From positions 1 through 64,000 of IMG/VR virus record IMGVR_UViG_3300029448_000013: a stretch of 64,000 bases of DNA. One strand, written 5' to 3'. The position numbers and the translations under genes are program-made. The stretch is from a virus. The notes beneath the pieces were generated by a model that was given only the letters and a program-made list of their open reading frames with translations, was not told the origin of the DNA and did no database searches. The stretch's first letter is position 1. Every line of letters begins with the position of its first letter. Shown in pieces: positions 1 through 11,011 of the stretch.

Positions 1-3000
1 CTAAGTCGAATGGGTCAGCATCTGAACCCGGAGATATGTCAGAGTAGTTGATGTCTACGCTTGTATCTCCACTGTGAAACTTAATCTCTTCAGCATTTGA
101 TATAGAAACCTCAGTACCATCATCATCCTCTAGAACGAATGTCATTTGAGAAGTGATATATCCATAGTTCTCAATCTTCTCCTTGATTGCTTGGGAAGTC
201 ATTAGAGAAGTGTCATTGTCAGTAAATCCAGTATTTATTGTTGTAATTCTTGCACCACTACCACCAAATCTAACACCACTATCACTAATATCCATACGGT
301 TTGTAGAACCAGTGTGGAACTCTTGAGTATCATTTCCAAAAGCATGAGCATTACCTGAAGTCTTCAACACCTTGCTACCTACTGTAATAGCACCGTTACT
401 TACTAAAGCCGCAGCAGTTAATATTCCCGAAGTTGTATCATCAGCATCATTTTTTAGGAAAGCGTCATCTACATTTAATGTGTTTCCGCTTAGTGATATG
501 TTAGTACCTGCTGCTCTTTGTGTATTTGTGTTAGTGGTGAACGTTAGATTGTTCTGCATGTATGTCTTTAGTCTAGACATTGTTGCCTTTCTGTTAGTAC
601 CACCTGCACCATCATCCACTATCATTAGGTCAGCGTCTACTAATGCTGCTCCAATGTCCGTCATTCCGTCAATGTCTAGTGAGAATGTCTTGCCTGAGAG
701 ACCAATACCTCCACCTGAACCAACTGCTAGATGTTGAGTCACGTTGCTCTGTGCTATTCTACCATCAGCAAATGTGCCACTTGTAATCTTTGAAGTAGCC
801 AAGTTAGGGATGTCAGATGCTGCCAATCCATCATCTAGAATATTAATCTCAGCAAGTGAAGCGGTTATTCCTAGATTTGTTAGTGCATTACCCTGCTGAG
901 TTGAATTTAGTCCTTGGTTACTGACATCTATCCTCAATCTGTTTCCTAGAGAAGTTGCAGTTGTAGTAGAGAAACTAGCATCATCTCCTAGTGCTGCTGC
1001 AAGTTCATTTAGAGTGTTAAGAGCAGAAGGTGCTGAATCAACAATACCTGCTACTTCTGCATCAACGTATGCTTTGATGGATTGCTGGCTCGCTGCGGCT
1101 GTTGCACTATTGGAACTCATGTTGTCTTGGTCAAGTAGAGTCAATTGTGTATTTGCTGTCATGTCGTCCACAACAAAATTGATTCTACCGTTGGTATCAT
1201 CATAGGAGACTCCTATTCTTGTTTCTGTTCCAACAAGCATACCACCTACAATATCTTGAACCTGCTCAGTAGAGAGTTGTGTGTTAGTATCCGCCGTCAT
1301 ATCATCTACGACTAAATCGATAGTCCCGTCACCATCTTGATATGTGGCTGATATTCTCGTTTCGGTATTGCTACCAAACATAGCACCAACTATATCTTGT
1401 ACCTGTTCTGTGCTTAATTGAGTATTAGTATCTGTCTGTGCAGCAAATGATAGAGTCCCACTACCATCAGTAACTAATACTTGATTAGCAGAACCGTCAG
1501 AAGTAGGAAAAGTGTAGGCACTGTTTAATTGCATACCACTACTTGATAATCTAAGTCTTTCAGTGCCACCTGTTGCGAAAGCAAGAGTGTCACCTGTTGG
1601 GAAGAACATTCCAGTATTCAGGTCTGTTCTTCGTGTAAATGCAGGAGCAGATGCACTTCCATCTGTTGATGATGTCCATATTTGTGCAGAGGCTCTGCCT
1701 TGTGCAAAGAAAATGTCAGAACCTGTTCCTGAGCCAGCACCTAAACCAACACTGGTAGCACCACCGCTACCTACTTGGAATATAGTAGAGTCGCTACTAG
1801 CATCATGCACTTCAAAGGAACTACCAGTTCCAGTTTGTACCACCTTAAGCAAAGCCGCATCGCTTTCGTCTGAAATCAAGAACTGTTCTGAACCCGATGT
1901 CGCAGTGTAAGCATATCCTAAAGCAGCAACATCGATAGTTCCATCCCCGTCTTGATATGTAACAGTAGTATTCGTTTCAGTGTTTGAACTGAACATACCG
2001 CCTACAATGTCCTGTACTTGTTCTGTTGAGAGTTGAGTATTGTCATTAGCAGTCATATCGTCTACTACCAAATCAATTGTTCCGTCACCATCCTGATACG
2101 TTGCACTTATTCTTGTCTCGGTGTTTGAACCGAACATTCCTCCGACTATATCTTGAACCGCTTCTGTGGTAAGTTGAGTGTCAGAAGTTGATATTGTTCC
2201 ATTACCTGATGGTACTGTGAGATTACCTATACTGTTACCGTCACTTCCAACAAATGATAGAGTCACTCCACTAGAAGCGGCAGTGGCTGTTGTAACTCGT
2301 AGATTATTACTTGTCGCCCCTGATAATGCTATACTATTAGCAAGTTGCACATTACCTGCGACAGAACTAATTGTTACTGCTCCACCACCCTCACTGATTG
2401 CTATATTATTACCTGCTGTAAACGCAAGAGTTTCAGAAGCATCAAGTGTATTTCCACCTGCTGTAACAGTTCTTACATCACCACCGCCACTTGGAGACAC
2501 TACCCAAGTAAATCCGCCACTAGCAGAATCATAACTCAGTAAGTAATTATCAGTAGGAGAATTGGTAGCATTCAGATGAACTTCATCAATAGAAGCATCT
2601 GCTAACTGTGCGCTGTCAATTGCGTCATCAGCCATCAAAGCGTTTGTTATTTGGTCATCAGCAATCAATGCCGTTATGATAGCATCGTCTGCTATCTTCG
2701 CTGACGTAATAGCATCGTCTGCTATTCTTGCTGTTGCGAAAGTTCCTGACGTAATTTTAGACGCTGCTAAATTTGGTATATCAGATGCAGATAAGTTAGC
2801 ACTAAATGTCTTACCTGATAATGAAAGACCTGTTCCAGCAGCCAAATGCTGAGTAATATTTGATTCAGCAATTCTTGCGTCTGCAAAAGTTCCCGAAGTT
2901 ATTTTGCTTGTAGCAAGACTTGGTATTCTAGCAGTTCCTAATGTTCCACTTGTTATTTTGGAAGACGCTAAGTTTGGTATATCACTTGCTGCAAGCCCAT

Positions 3001-4294
3001 CGTCTAGTATGTTTATTTCTGCTAAGGAAGCGGTAATACCTAGATTTGTCAGGGCATTTCCTTGTTGGGTAGAAGTAAGTCCTTGATTACTAACGTCAAC
3101 TCTTAATCTGTTTCCTAACGATGTAGCGGTTGTTGTGGAGAAAGAAGCATCGTCACCAAGAGCAGCAGCGAGTTCGTTCAAGGTATTGAGAGCAGATGGT
3201 GATGAGTCTACTAGTCCTGCAACTTCGCTATCGACATATGCCTTTATCGACTGTTGACTAGCAGCAGCAGTTGCACTGTTAGTTGCAAAATTATCTTCGT
3301 CAAGTAATGTCAATTGAGTGTTTGCTGTCATGTCATCTACTACGAAATTAATCCTACCATTCGTATCATCATAGGTAACGCCGATTCTTGTTTCAGTACC
3401 TACTAACATTGCACCTACAATATCTTGAACTTGTTCTGTGGATAATTGTGTATTCGTATCAGCAGTCATGTCGTCAACGACTAAATCTATCGTTCCATCT
3501 CCATCTTCGTATGTTGCAGATATCCTAGTCTCAGTATTGCTTGAGAACATAGCACCGACAATATCCTGCACTTGTTCGGTGGTTAGTTGGGTATCAGAAA
3601 GAGAAATAGTACCGTTACTAGAGGGAATCGTAAGGTCACTAATCACATTGTTATCGCTACCAACAAAAGATAGAGTTGCTCCACTTGATGCTGCTGCTCC
3701 GGTTGTTACTCTAAGGTTAGTAGTAGTTGCTCCAATTAGTTGAACACTACTAGAAAGTGTCTTATCTCCTGTGGCGTTCAAGTCTATTGTTCCATCACTA
3801 TCCTCATATGTTGCTGAAATACCTGTTTCTGTATTAGAGGAAAACATTCCTCCAACTATATCTTGAACGTTCTCAGTAGTAAGAATAGTATCAGTAGTAA
3901 ATGTAAGGTTGCTCTGCATGTATGATTGTAGTACACTGACATCCATTTTCTTCAATGTACCAGCATCACTGAGAACCAATTCATCAGTAGAAGCAAGCCC
4001 ACTTGTCAACGCTGTTTGTCCTGTGATATCTCCTATCACGAAGTTAGATGCTCCTGAAGAAGCAAAGTTCTGTGCTGCTATGTAGTCGAAAACTGCATCA
4101 CCAGTAACTAGGTTAGCATTACCATCAGCAACTGAGCCAGTTGTTGCGGCTATCGTAGAATCAAATGACAAAGTTCCATCGTCATTGATTGTGATTGTCT
4201 TGGTTGCGTTATTAGCACCAGTAACTTCTATCTTTGGTTTTGCACTCTCTCCTGTGTTTGGTGTAATTAGAATGTCCTTATCTGAGTTAGCCAT
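1..4294 (-). CDS. giant repetitive tail fibre protein, 3' end cut by the window edge
   Basis: Open frame of about 1430 codons that starts at an ATG overlapping the stop of the upstream fibre gene (TAATG) and runs off the left edge without a stop. The N-terminus reads MANSDKDILITPNTGES. The rest is low-complexity beta-rich sequence made of repeated units: several copies of an 'EQVQDIVGAMF...TETRISATYEDGDGTIDL' type block, 'ASDIPNLAASKITSGTF' blocks, and blocks containing 'SQQSIKAYVDSEVAG' and 'LNELAAALGDD'. The same units occur in the neighbouring 2118-residue protein. This is typical of receptor-binding fibres of marine tailed viruses. Because the end is missing, a C-terminal tip or chaperone domain cannot be assessed. 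Confidence 0.85.
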   Translation of the reverse strand, partial: MANSDKDILITPNTGESAKPKIEVTGANNATKTITINDDGTLSFDSTIAATTGSVADGNANLVTGDAVFDYIAAQNFASSGASNFVIGDITGQTALTSGLASTDELVLSDAGTLKKMDVSVLQSYMQSNLTFTTDTILTTENVQDIVGGMFSSNTETGISATYEDSDGTIDLNATGDKTLSSSVQLIGATTTNLRVTTGAAASSGATLSFVGSDNNVISDLTIPSSNGTISLSDTQLTTEQVQDIVGAMFSSNTETRISATYEDGDGTIDLVVDDMTADTNTQLSTEQVQDIVGAMLVGTETRIGVTYDDTNGRINFVVDDMTANTQLTLLDEDNFATNSATAAASQQSIKAYVDSEVAGLVDSSPSALNTLNELAAALGDDASFSTTTATSLGNRLRVDVSNQGLTSTQQGNALTNLGITASLAEINILDDGLAASDIPNLASSKITSGTLGTARIPSLATSKITSGTFADARIAESNITQHLAAGTGLSLSGKTFSANLSASDIPNLAASKITSGTFATARIADDAITSAKIADDAIITALIADDQITNALMADDAIDSAQLADASIDEVHLNATNSPTDNYLLSYDSASGGFTWVVSPSGGGDVRTVTAGGNTLDASETLAFTAGNNIAISEGGGAVTISSVAGNVQLANSIALSGATSNNLRVTTATAASSGVTLSFVGSDGNSIGNLTVPSGNGTISTSDTQLTTEAVQDIVGGMFGSNTETRISATYQDGDGTIDLVVDDMTANDNTQLSTEQVQDIVGGMFSSNTETNTTVTYQDGDGTIDVAALGYAYTATSGSEQFLISDESDAALLKVVQTGTGSSFEVHDASSDSTIFQVGSGGATSVGLGAGSGTGSDIFFAQGRASAQIWTSSTDGSASAPAFTRRTDLNTGMFFPTGDTLAFATGGTERLRLSSSGMQLNSAYTFPTSDGSANQVLVTDGSGTLSFAAQTDTNTQLSTEQVQDIVGAMFGSNTETRISATYQDGDGTIDLVVDDMTADTNTQLSTEQVQDIVGGMLVGTETRIGVSYDDTNGRINFVVDDMTANTQLTLLDQDNMSSNSATAAASQQSIKAYVDAEVAGIVDSAPSALNTLNELAAALGDDASFSTTTATSLGNRLRIDVSNQGLNSTQQGNALTNLGITASLAEINILDDGLAASDIPNLATSKITSGTFADGRIAQSNVTQHLAVGSGGGIGLSGKTFSLDIDGMTDIGAALVDADLMIVDDGAGGTNRKATMSRLKTYMQNNLTFTTNTNTQRAAGTNISLSGNTLNVDDAFLKNDADDTTSGILTAAALVSNGAITVGSKVLKTSGNAHAFGNDTQEFHTGSTNRMDISDSGVRFGGSGARITTINTGFTDNDTSLMTSQAIKEKIENYGYITSQMTFVLEDDDGTEVSISNAEEIKFHSGDTSVDINYSDISPGSDADPFDL

Positions 4295-7200
4295 TAGTAT
4301 TCAACCTCCATCTTTCCAACATCCTTTCTCTCACCGTGTATTATGTAGAAACAGTCAACACCCTCGTCTGCTGCATTACCTACGAACACACGATTGTCTT
4401 CTATCTTTTCTACATATAACATTTGGAACTCACCGTTTGCAGTTAATTGTACTGTGATTGTATCTTCATCAACTAGTTCCTTCCAATACTCAGGAAGGTC
4501 GATTGATACACCCATATTGTCGCTACCTGTTATTCTACCTCTATGATATACACCATGTTCCGGCCCTTCAAGAGAACCGTGTTGTAGAGTCTTACCTTCT
4601 TGGGTAGGATGTGGAATTACGAAAGACTTAGTTTGAGCAGCAAATGAGCCTTCTACTTGTAGTTTATATCCGGGGGTTGCTGTACCAATACCAACACGAT
4701 TGTTGGTCGTATCTATCTTAAATGTGGTAGTGTCTACTACTACATCACCTGATACAGTTAGAGCAGATAATGTTCCTACGCTTGTTATTCCTGACTGTGC
4801 TGCGTCAACATTCAGTGTATCTCCACTTAGAGTTATTCCTGTTCCAGCAGTTAGGTTAGTATCATCTGAGATATCTATTGGGTCTACTGTAATTGCCTGA
4901 CCACTGATACTCAAGTAGTTCCCACTACCTGTGAGTGTAACGTTTGTTGAGTTATCAGTTCCAGCAGCATCGACTCCTAATGCACTTCTAGCCGCAGATG
5001 CAGAAGTTGCTCCTGTTCCCCCTAATGTAAGAGGCACTGTACCCGCAGTGATTGCTTGACCCGATAGACTGAGATAGTTGTTTGATACAGTTGCAAGAGT
5101 TACATTTGTTGAGTTATCTGTTCCTGCGACATCTACATTCAAGTTAGTTCTAGCATTAGATTGCTGTGTTCCACTAAGTCCTTGTGAAGCGGTATCTACT
5201 CTAAGCCTATTACCTAATGCAGTGGTAACTGTTGAAGAAAAAGTAGCATCGTCATTTATCGCTGCTGCTAATTCATTGAGTGTATTCAATGCACCCGGAG
5301 CAGAATCTACTAGACTTGCTACCTCAGTGTCAACATAAGTCTTGATTGATTGTTGAGTAGCAAGATGTGTTGCTGAGTTAGAAGCCATATTGTCTTCGTC
5401 TTTCACTGGAACTACGAAGTCAAGCGTTCCATCTCCGTCTTCATATGTGACACTAATGAATGTCTCAGTGTTACCTGTAACCATTCCACCAACGAAATCC
5501 TCTACATTTTCTTGAGACAATTGAGTATTGGTGTTAGTAGAACTGAAATCCAACTTACCGTTTGTGTCATCATAAGTTACAGTCATGTTGGTCTCAGTAT
5601 TACTGCTTACCATAGCACCTACGATATCTTCTACCTGTTCTGTTGTCAACTGAGTGTTAGTGTCAGTGGATGCTATTGTTAGTGTACCACTTGCGTCATC
5701 ATAAGTCTTTGACACATTACTTCCTGCTACTACTAAGTTAGCAACAATATCCTCAATTTCCTCTTGTGTTTTTCCAGTGGAAGCGATGGTTAGAGTACCT
5801 GCTGAATCATCATATGTTTTGGTTATGTTAGTTCCAGCAACAATTACTCCGTTCACGAAGTCTTCTACCTGCTCTTGAGTTAGTTGAGTGTTAGTGTTAG
5901 TATCAGTAGATGCAATAGTAACTGCTCCATTACTTTCAGTAATAGTTACATTAGAACCAGCAGTAAATGCTAGTGTCTCACTGCTTGCTAAGGTGTTACC
6001 ACCTGCTGTGACTGTTCTTACCGCAGTAATGTATGAATCTAAATCACTTATTTGTGATTCAGTAATTGACAACGCTGCTTGGTGTTGTGTTACACTTCCC
6101 GCAGATATTCTTGCATTAGCAAATGTTCCTGAAGTAATCTTACTAGTGGCGAGACTCGGTATCCTTGCAGTACCTAACGTACCGCTTGTTATCTTAGAAG
6201 CAGCAAGACTTGGTATGTCGCTTGCAGATAATCCGTCATCTAGTATGTTTATCTCTGCTAGGCTTGCAGTTATTCCCAAGTTTGTTATTGCGTTGCCTTG
6301 CTGTGTTGCTGAAAGACCCTGACTGTCAGTATCTACTCTGAGTCTGTTGCCTAGTGAAGTGGATGTTGTAGTCGCAAAGTTAGCGTCATCACCAAGAGCA
6401 GCCGCTAGTTCATTTAACGTGTCAAGTGCGGCAGGAGCAGAAGAAATTACCCCTGCTACTTCTGTGTCAACATATGCTTTTATTGACTGCTGACTGGCTA
6501 CCTTTGTTGCTGAGTTAGAAGCCATGTTATCCTCGTCTAACAAGTCAGAGGAAATTGAGTAGTTGTTAGCACTAGCAGCAATACCGTTTAGTTTCGTGTG
6601 GTCTGCATCTGTGAATACGTTTGAGTCTGATGCAGATTCAACTAGAGTTCTAATTTCTGCGGCAGTTTGGTCGGCAGTAGCACCAGCCTCAATTGCTGCC
6701 AGTTTATCGAATTGAGTGTCTGTCATTAATCCATGAGCAGATGTGGTAGCATCAGGTAATGTGGCCGTAAATGTCGTACTGTCTGATTTAGTGAGTGTGA
6801 GAGTTCCTTCACTAAATGCTGCGGAGGTAACTGGTTGAGCAGAAGAATCAATTATGATTCTCTCGTTGATTCTAGTGACGGTGACGTTAGAACTACCTTC
6901 AAAGTTGACAGAAGTAAAACTTCCATCAGTTCCAGTGAGTTTCAGTCTCTTTGTATTAGTGCTTCCAGTATCTTCTACACTGAATGCATATTGTGTATCA
7001 TTTGCATCAAATGAAACTAAATCGACATAACTCTTCACAGCCTTTGCAGATGGGATAGTATCGTGGCTACCACTTACGGCAGTGATATCTGTATCTAAAG
7101 CAGTTATTCCAGCAAGGTCTGCGATGGTGGTAGATGTGGTTAGATAGTTACCAGCCGCTTGTTTACCATTTAATTGAGTTTGAATCGATGATGTTACCCC

Positions 7201-10200
7201 GTTTAGATGGCTAATCTCAGCAGCAGATACTCCTGTCACACCATCTAGGATGTTTATCTCTGCGGCAGAAGCAGTGATACTTAGGTCACTTAGATTTTCT
7301 ACTTTAGCACTCAAGGCTGCTGGTAATCCTGTAACTTTGCTTTGTGCAATAGCCAAGAGTTTGTCATTTGAGATAGAACCAGCAAGTTGTGCATCACTTA
7401 TTCCTCCTGATTTTACACTTACTGCTCCACTACTCACATCAAAGTCAGCACTGGCGAAAGACGCTACACCCTTGTTAGATGAAGTAGCCTCTTCAGCATC
7501 TATTGTTAGTGTACCACTAGAATCATTGTAAGTAGTGGTTATTCCTTCGCCATCAGTAAATAATGCATTGACCCTATCATCTACCCTCTCATCAGTGTAA
7601 TACAGATTCGCTCCTTCAGCCACATTTGCACTTGTGAGTGTAATACTACCACCCAAAGCAACAGTGCTACCGTTAACAGTGACAGATGAGTTAGTTAATT
7701 TGCTGTTTGCTATGCTTCCGGCTAGTTGAGCATTGGTTACTGAGATATTAGATACGTTGGTTGCAAAGTTTGCTCCTGCTGTTGCACCTGCTGCTATTCC
7801 TGCTAACTTAGTATTCAAAGCAGATGTGAAGTTGACATCTGATTGACTATCGGCAGACAGCACTCCTGTTCCTGCATTAATCGTTAGGTTACTACCTACC
7901 TTTATTCCACCAAGAGTAGATGCTGAAGCATGAGCAAGATTGAAACTATTAGCACCCGCCTCTATTCCATCTAACTTAGATTTCAATGTATTGGTGAAGT
8001 TATTTTGTGATAAGCCTCCATCTCCTACACTGTATGTTGTATCAGTCACACTTTCAGTTGCTGAAGTCAGGTTAGTTATGTGTCCATGAGAATCTAGTGT
8101 TATTGACTGAATGTAAGTTCTGCTTCCTGAGTTATCAACAGTGCTGGCTGCACCGGGAACGGTGGGGTGTGCTGTAAGGAATCCACTGTTGCTGTTGTCA
8201 TAGTTAGCCAAGTCTCCATCCACATTCAAAGTGTCCCCACTTAATGTGATACGGTCTCCGTCAACTAAGTTAGTATCATCCGATATATCTACAACACCAA
8301 GAGTAATTTGTTGACCGTTCAGCGTTAGGTAGTTTCTACTTCCTGCCAATGTAACGTTGGTTGAGTTGTCTGTTCCACTGACATCTACACTCAGAAGAGA
8401 CCTAGCAGCAGAAGCAGAAAGGGTTTCAACAGAACCAGTGTTACTACTAGTTCTTCCAAGTATAACACCTGAGTCTACATTCTGTATCTTGTCGAATGTA
8501 ACTGCATCATCTGCTATTCTTGCAGTGGCAAATGTTCCACTAGTAATCTTGCTTGCAGCGAGGTTAGGAATACGAGCGTCTGCGAATGCTCCACTGGTTA
8601 TCTTACTTGCTGCTAAGTTCGGTATGTCTGATGCTGCGAGTTGAGCAAAGACATTTGAGAGGTTGATTTTCTTTAGTCCACTACCAGTATCATTATACAT
8701 CAAGAAATCATTTGTCTTGTGTATCCCATTTTCAGTGCTTAGTTCAGTAATATCTACGTTTATTGTTGCTCCTGAGTTAGATAATCCTGAGCCGTAAGTC
8801 AAGGCTGCTTGCTTACCTGCTAAATCTGAGGTTAGGTTTGTTATCTTAGACTGAGCAATGCTTCCTGCTAGTTTTGCATTCGTAACTGCACTATCAACTA
8901 TTACAGCAGTACCTACTGCGTTATTTGCCATTAGAGCAGCCGTGATTTGGTCATCTGCAACGTGAGCAGTTAGAACTGCGTCATCTGCAATCTTTGCAGA
9001 GGTCACTGAGTCATCTGCTAGTTTAGTAGTAGTGACATTAGAATTTGCAATCTTATCAGTTGTTACACTTAGATTTGCTAGTTGTGTAGTGCCTACTGAC
9101 CCATCTGAAATCTCAGTTGCACCGACAGTATTTGCACCAATCGCAGTAGATAGAGTAACATTTCCTGTTCCATCAAAAGAGACCGCACTAGCAGTTACAT
9201 CACCTGATAGTGCAAAGTTTCTAGCGTTTGCTAAGGCAGTGGTAGACGATACAGTTCCTGTTAGGTTTCCAATGAATGTCCCTGCAACGAATGTCTCAGA
9301 ACCAACTGTCCATCTATCTGCACTCTCATCCCAAAATAATGTCTTGTTGGTTTGGTTTCCTCTCTCTACTTCTATACCAGCATCTTGTGATGGTGTGCCT
9401 GTCTCGTCTGAGTTTAAGGTGATTATACTGTCACCTATGTTAACAGTGTTTGAAAGAGTAGTGGTTGTTGTGCCACTAACAGTCAAATCGCCACCGATAG
9501 TCAGATTTCCCACACTGATATTGTCGCTTGAATCACCAAGGCTGAAAGTTCCTAGATTCACATTATGCAAAGCAGTCTTCACATTGTCTGTATCTGTAAC
9601 ATCTGCACTTGCTTCTATACCAAGCATGGTCACTAGATTGGCAGGGGATATCTCCTCTATGTTTCCTGCACCTGAAGAGTCCCTTCCAAGTATTCTGTTT
9701 GTAGCAGATACGTTTTGCATCTTGGCATATGTGATTGCATCGTTAGCCACATCTGCTGTCGCTATTGTTGCATCTGCTATCATTGCTGATGTGACTTGTA
9801 CCTCTTCTACTGTTCCTGTGGAAGACTTACCTAGAACTCGATTTGCTGTGCCGATGTCTTGTATCTTATCATAGGTTACTGCGTCACTTGCAATCTTAGC
9901 AGTAGTTACATTGTTATCTGCAATCTTAGCAGTCGTCACGTTTGAGTCAACAATGCTTGCTGTAACAACAGCACTGGATGCTAACTTAGCCGCAGTCACT
10001 GCATCATCTGCTAAATTGCTTGTTCCTAAGTTAGATATCTCACTGGTTAAGGCTAGTGTTCCTGTGCTAGAAGGTAATGTAATAGTAGCAGAACCCTTGG
10101 TTAGTGTTCCATCATTATTGATTCGCATTGTCTCAGAACCACTGTTGATTGCAGAGAACTGCCGGGTTGATTGTGGATAGAATAGAAACTGATGTAGTCT

Positions 10201-10650
10201 ATCCGTAGCATCGTTTGCATCTCCTGTATCTACCTTTATCACAATCAATGGTATGTCTGCCGTTGCTAGTTCTGCAACAGTCGCTGCACCAGTGGTTGCC
10301 TTTCCAGTAACAGCACCATGTCTCCATGCTAAGACATTTGATGAGGTTACTACAATCACACCATACCAATCATTAGAGTTAGGAGCAATAGTAGCAGTGG
10401 TCGTTGTTAACGTAGCACCTGATACGCTAACTAACTTACCATCTCTCAGAACTTTACCTGCTGCCACTTGAAACGAACTAGTTGTTCCTCCATCAACTTG
10501 TGTTAGTCCGAATCCATCTATTCCTCTGTTCTCACCAGTGGCAGCGTGTAGTGCCTTGATGATTCCTGAGTGTATATTGTCTGTGTTATCCTTCAGTTGT
10601 GCAGTTGGATTGGTCGCTAGTGTTGAAATTATACCCGGATTTGTCGTCAT
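4294..10650 (-). CDS. giant tail fibre protein (2118 aa) with conserved C-terminal tip domain
   Basis: Receptor-binding or side-fibre candidate. The N-terminal ~200 residues (MTTNPGIIST...) look like a virion-attachment domain. Residues from about 200 to 1950 are tandem, degenerate beta-structured repeats: 'DDAVTxAKIADDAV', 'AASKITSGTFA', and 'EQVEDxV' followed by 'TKTYDDSAGTLTI'. The last ~150 residues change character: VGIGTATPGYKLQVEG, then a charged globular segment with GKTLQHGSLEGPEHGVYHRG. From general knowledge this resembles the C-terminal domain of many cyanophage and marine-phage fibre proteins, where it probably helps trimerise the tip. Start and stop overlap both neighbours by one base (TAATG), so translation is probably coupled. 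Sugar or protein receptor is unknown. Confidence 0.88.
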   Translation of the reverse strand: MTTNPGIISTLATNPTAQLKDNTDNIHSGIIKALHAATGENRGIDGFGLTQVDGGTTSSFQVAAGKVLRDGKLVSVSGATLTTTTATIAPNSNDWYGVIVVTSSNVLAWRHGAVTGKATTGAATVAELATADIPLIVIKVDTGDANDATDRLHQFLFYPQSTRQFSAINSGSETMRINNDGTLTKGSATITLPSSTGTLALTSEISNLGTSNLADDAVTAAKLASSAVVTASIVDSNVTTAKIADNNVTTAKIASDAVTYDKIQDIGTANRVLGKSSTGTVEEVQVTSAMIADATIATADVANDAITYAKMQNVSATNRILGRDSSGAGNIEEISPANLVTMLGIEASADVTDTDNVKTALHNVNLGTFSLGDSSDNISVGNLTIGGDLTVSGTTTTTLSNTVNIGDSIITLNSDETGTPSQDAGIEVERGNQTNKTLFWDESADRWTVGSETFVAGTFIGNLTGTVSSTTALANARNFALSGDVTASAVSFDGTGNVTLSTAIGANTVGATEISDGSVGTTQLANLSVTTDKIANSNVTTTKLADDSVTSAKIADDAVLTAHVADDQITAALMANNAVGTAVIVDSAVTNAKLAGSIAQSKITNLTSDLAGKQAALTYGSGLSNSGATINVDITELSTENGIHKTNDFLMYNDTGSGLKKINLSNVFAQLAASDIPNLAASKITSGAFADARIPNLAASKITSGTFATARIADDAVTFDKIQNVDSGVILGRTSSNTGSVETLSASAARSLLSVDVSGTDNSTNVTLAGSRNYLTLNGQQITLGVVDISDDTNLVDGDRITLSGDTLNVDGDLANYDNSNSGFLTAHPTVPGAASTVDNSGSRTYIQSITLDSHGHITNLTSATESVTDTTYSVGDGGLSQNNFTNTLKSKLDGIEAGANSFNLAHASASTLGGIKVGSNLTINAGTGVLSADSQSDVNFTSALNTKLAGIAAGATAGANFATNVSNISVTNAQLAGSIANSKLTNSSVTVNGSTVALGGSITLTSANVAEGANLYYTDERVDDRVNALFTDGEGITTTYNDSSGTLTIDAEEATSSNKGVASFASADFDVSSGAVSVKSGGISDAQLAGSISNDKLLAIAQSKVTGLPAALSAKVENLSDLSITASAAEINILDGVTGVSAAEISHLNGVTSSIQTQLNGKQAAGNYLTTSTTIADLAGITALDTDITAVSGSHDTIPSAKAVKSYVDLVSFDANDTQYAFSVEDTGSTNTKRLKLTGTDGSFTSVNFEGSSNVTVTRINERIIIDSSAQPVTSAAFSEGTLTLTKSDSTTFTATLPDATTSAHGLMTDTQFDKLAAIEAGATADQTAAEIRTLVESASDSNVFTDADHTKLNGIAASANNYSISSDLLDEDNMASNSATKVASQQSIKAYVDTEVAGVISSAPAALDTLNELAAALGDDANFATTTSTSLGNRLRVDTDSQGLSATQQGNAITNLGITASLAEINILDDGLSASDIPSLAASKITSGTLGTARIPSLATSKITSGTFANARISAGSVTQHQAALSITESQISDLDSYITAVRTVTAGGNTLASSETLAFTAGSNVTITESNGAVTIASTDTNTNTQLTQEQVEDFVNGVIVAGTNITKTYDDSAGTLTIASTGKTQEEIEDIVANLVVAGSNVSKTYDDASGTLTIASTDTNTQLTTEQVEDIVGAMVSSNTETNMTVTYDDTNGKLDFSSTNTNTQLSQENVEDFVGGMVTGNTETFISVTYEDGDGTLDFVVPVKDEDNMASNSATHLATQQSIKTYVDTEVASLVDSAPGALNTLNELAAAINDDATFSSTVTTALGNRLRVDTASQGLSGTQQSNARTNLNVDVAGTDNSTNVTLATVSNNYLSLSGQAITAGTVPLTLGGTGATSASAARSALGVDAAGTDNSTNVTLTGSGNYLSISGQAITVDPIDISDDTNLTAGTGITLSGDTLNVDAAQSGITSVGTLSALTVSGDVVVDTTTFKIDTTNNRVGIGTATPGYKLQVEGSFAAQTKSFVIPHPTQEGKTLQHGSLEGPEHGVYHRGRITGSDNMGVSIDLPEYWKELVDEDTITVQLTANGEFQMLYVEKIEDNRVFVGNAADEGVDCFYIIHGERKDVGKMEVEY

Positions 10651-11009
10651 TAATTACCCACCTCTACTCTAACTGTAAACGAAACTGTGTCTCCACTTGC
10701 TACAACACCAGTATTCGTGAAGGTGACTCGGCTCAATAACGTGCCGTTTCCGTTTGTAGTACCCGATTTGAAAATGCCTAATTCTGAAACTCCTGATGGT
10801 GGTATCTGCGACCCTGTAAAACTCACGTTGTAAACTAAAGTAGAACCCACCACTGTCGGTGTTTGTGTTGATGGGTGTTGAAAGACGAAGTTATTCAACC
10901 CTGTTTGGCTTGCTGATGTACTGTCACCACCATCACCTATTGCAATAATATTGAAATCTCCTGCTATCAATGTCGCTATTCTGCTTGTTCCTTCATTTAC
11001 CACTGTCAT
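10650..11009 (-). CDS. small beta-rich tail-fibre-associated protein (119 aa)
   Basis: No firm family recognised. The sequence is Gly/Ser/Thr/Val-rich and predicted all-beta (for example VVGSTLVYNVSFTGSQIPPSG and TNTGVVASGDTVSFTVRVEV), without Cys or a signal peptide. It lies between the 2343-residue hub or baseplate protein and the giant fibre gene, two bases after the first and overlapping the second by TAATG. The position suggests an adaptor or collar that anchors the fibre to the tail tip. That role is inferred from position only. Confidence 0.7.
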   Translation of the reverse strand: MTVVNEGTSRIATLIAGDFNIIAIGDGGDSTSASQTGLNNFVFQHPSTQTPTVVGSTLVYNVSFTGSQIPPSGVSELGIFKSGTTNGNGTLLSRVTFTNTGVVASGDTVSFTVRVEVGN

Positions 11010-11011
11010 TT

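Noticed and set aside
2000-9950. spaced short repeats suggestive of a CRISPR array
   Set aside because: The repeats are coding, in frame, degenerate and of variable spacing; they are fibre protein modules.
372-10471. many plus-strand frames of 60-280 codons within the fibre genes
   Set aside because: They are antisense shadows of the repetitive fibre frames; they repeat with the same period and lack ribosome sites.
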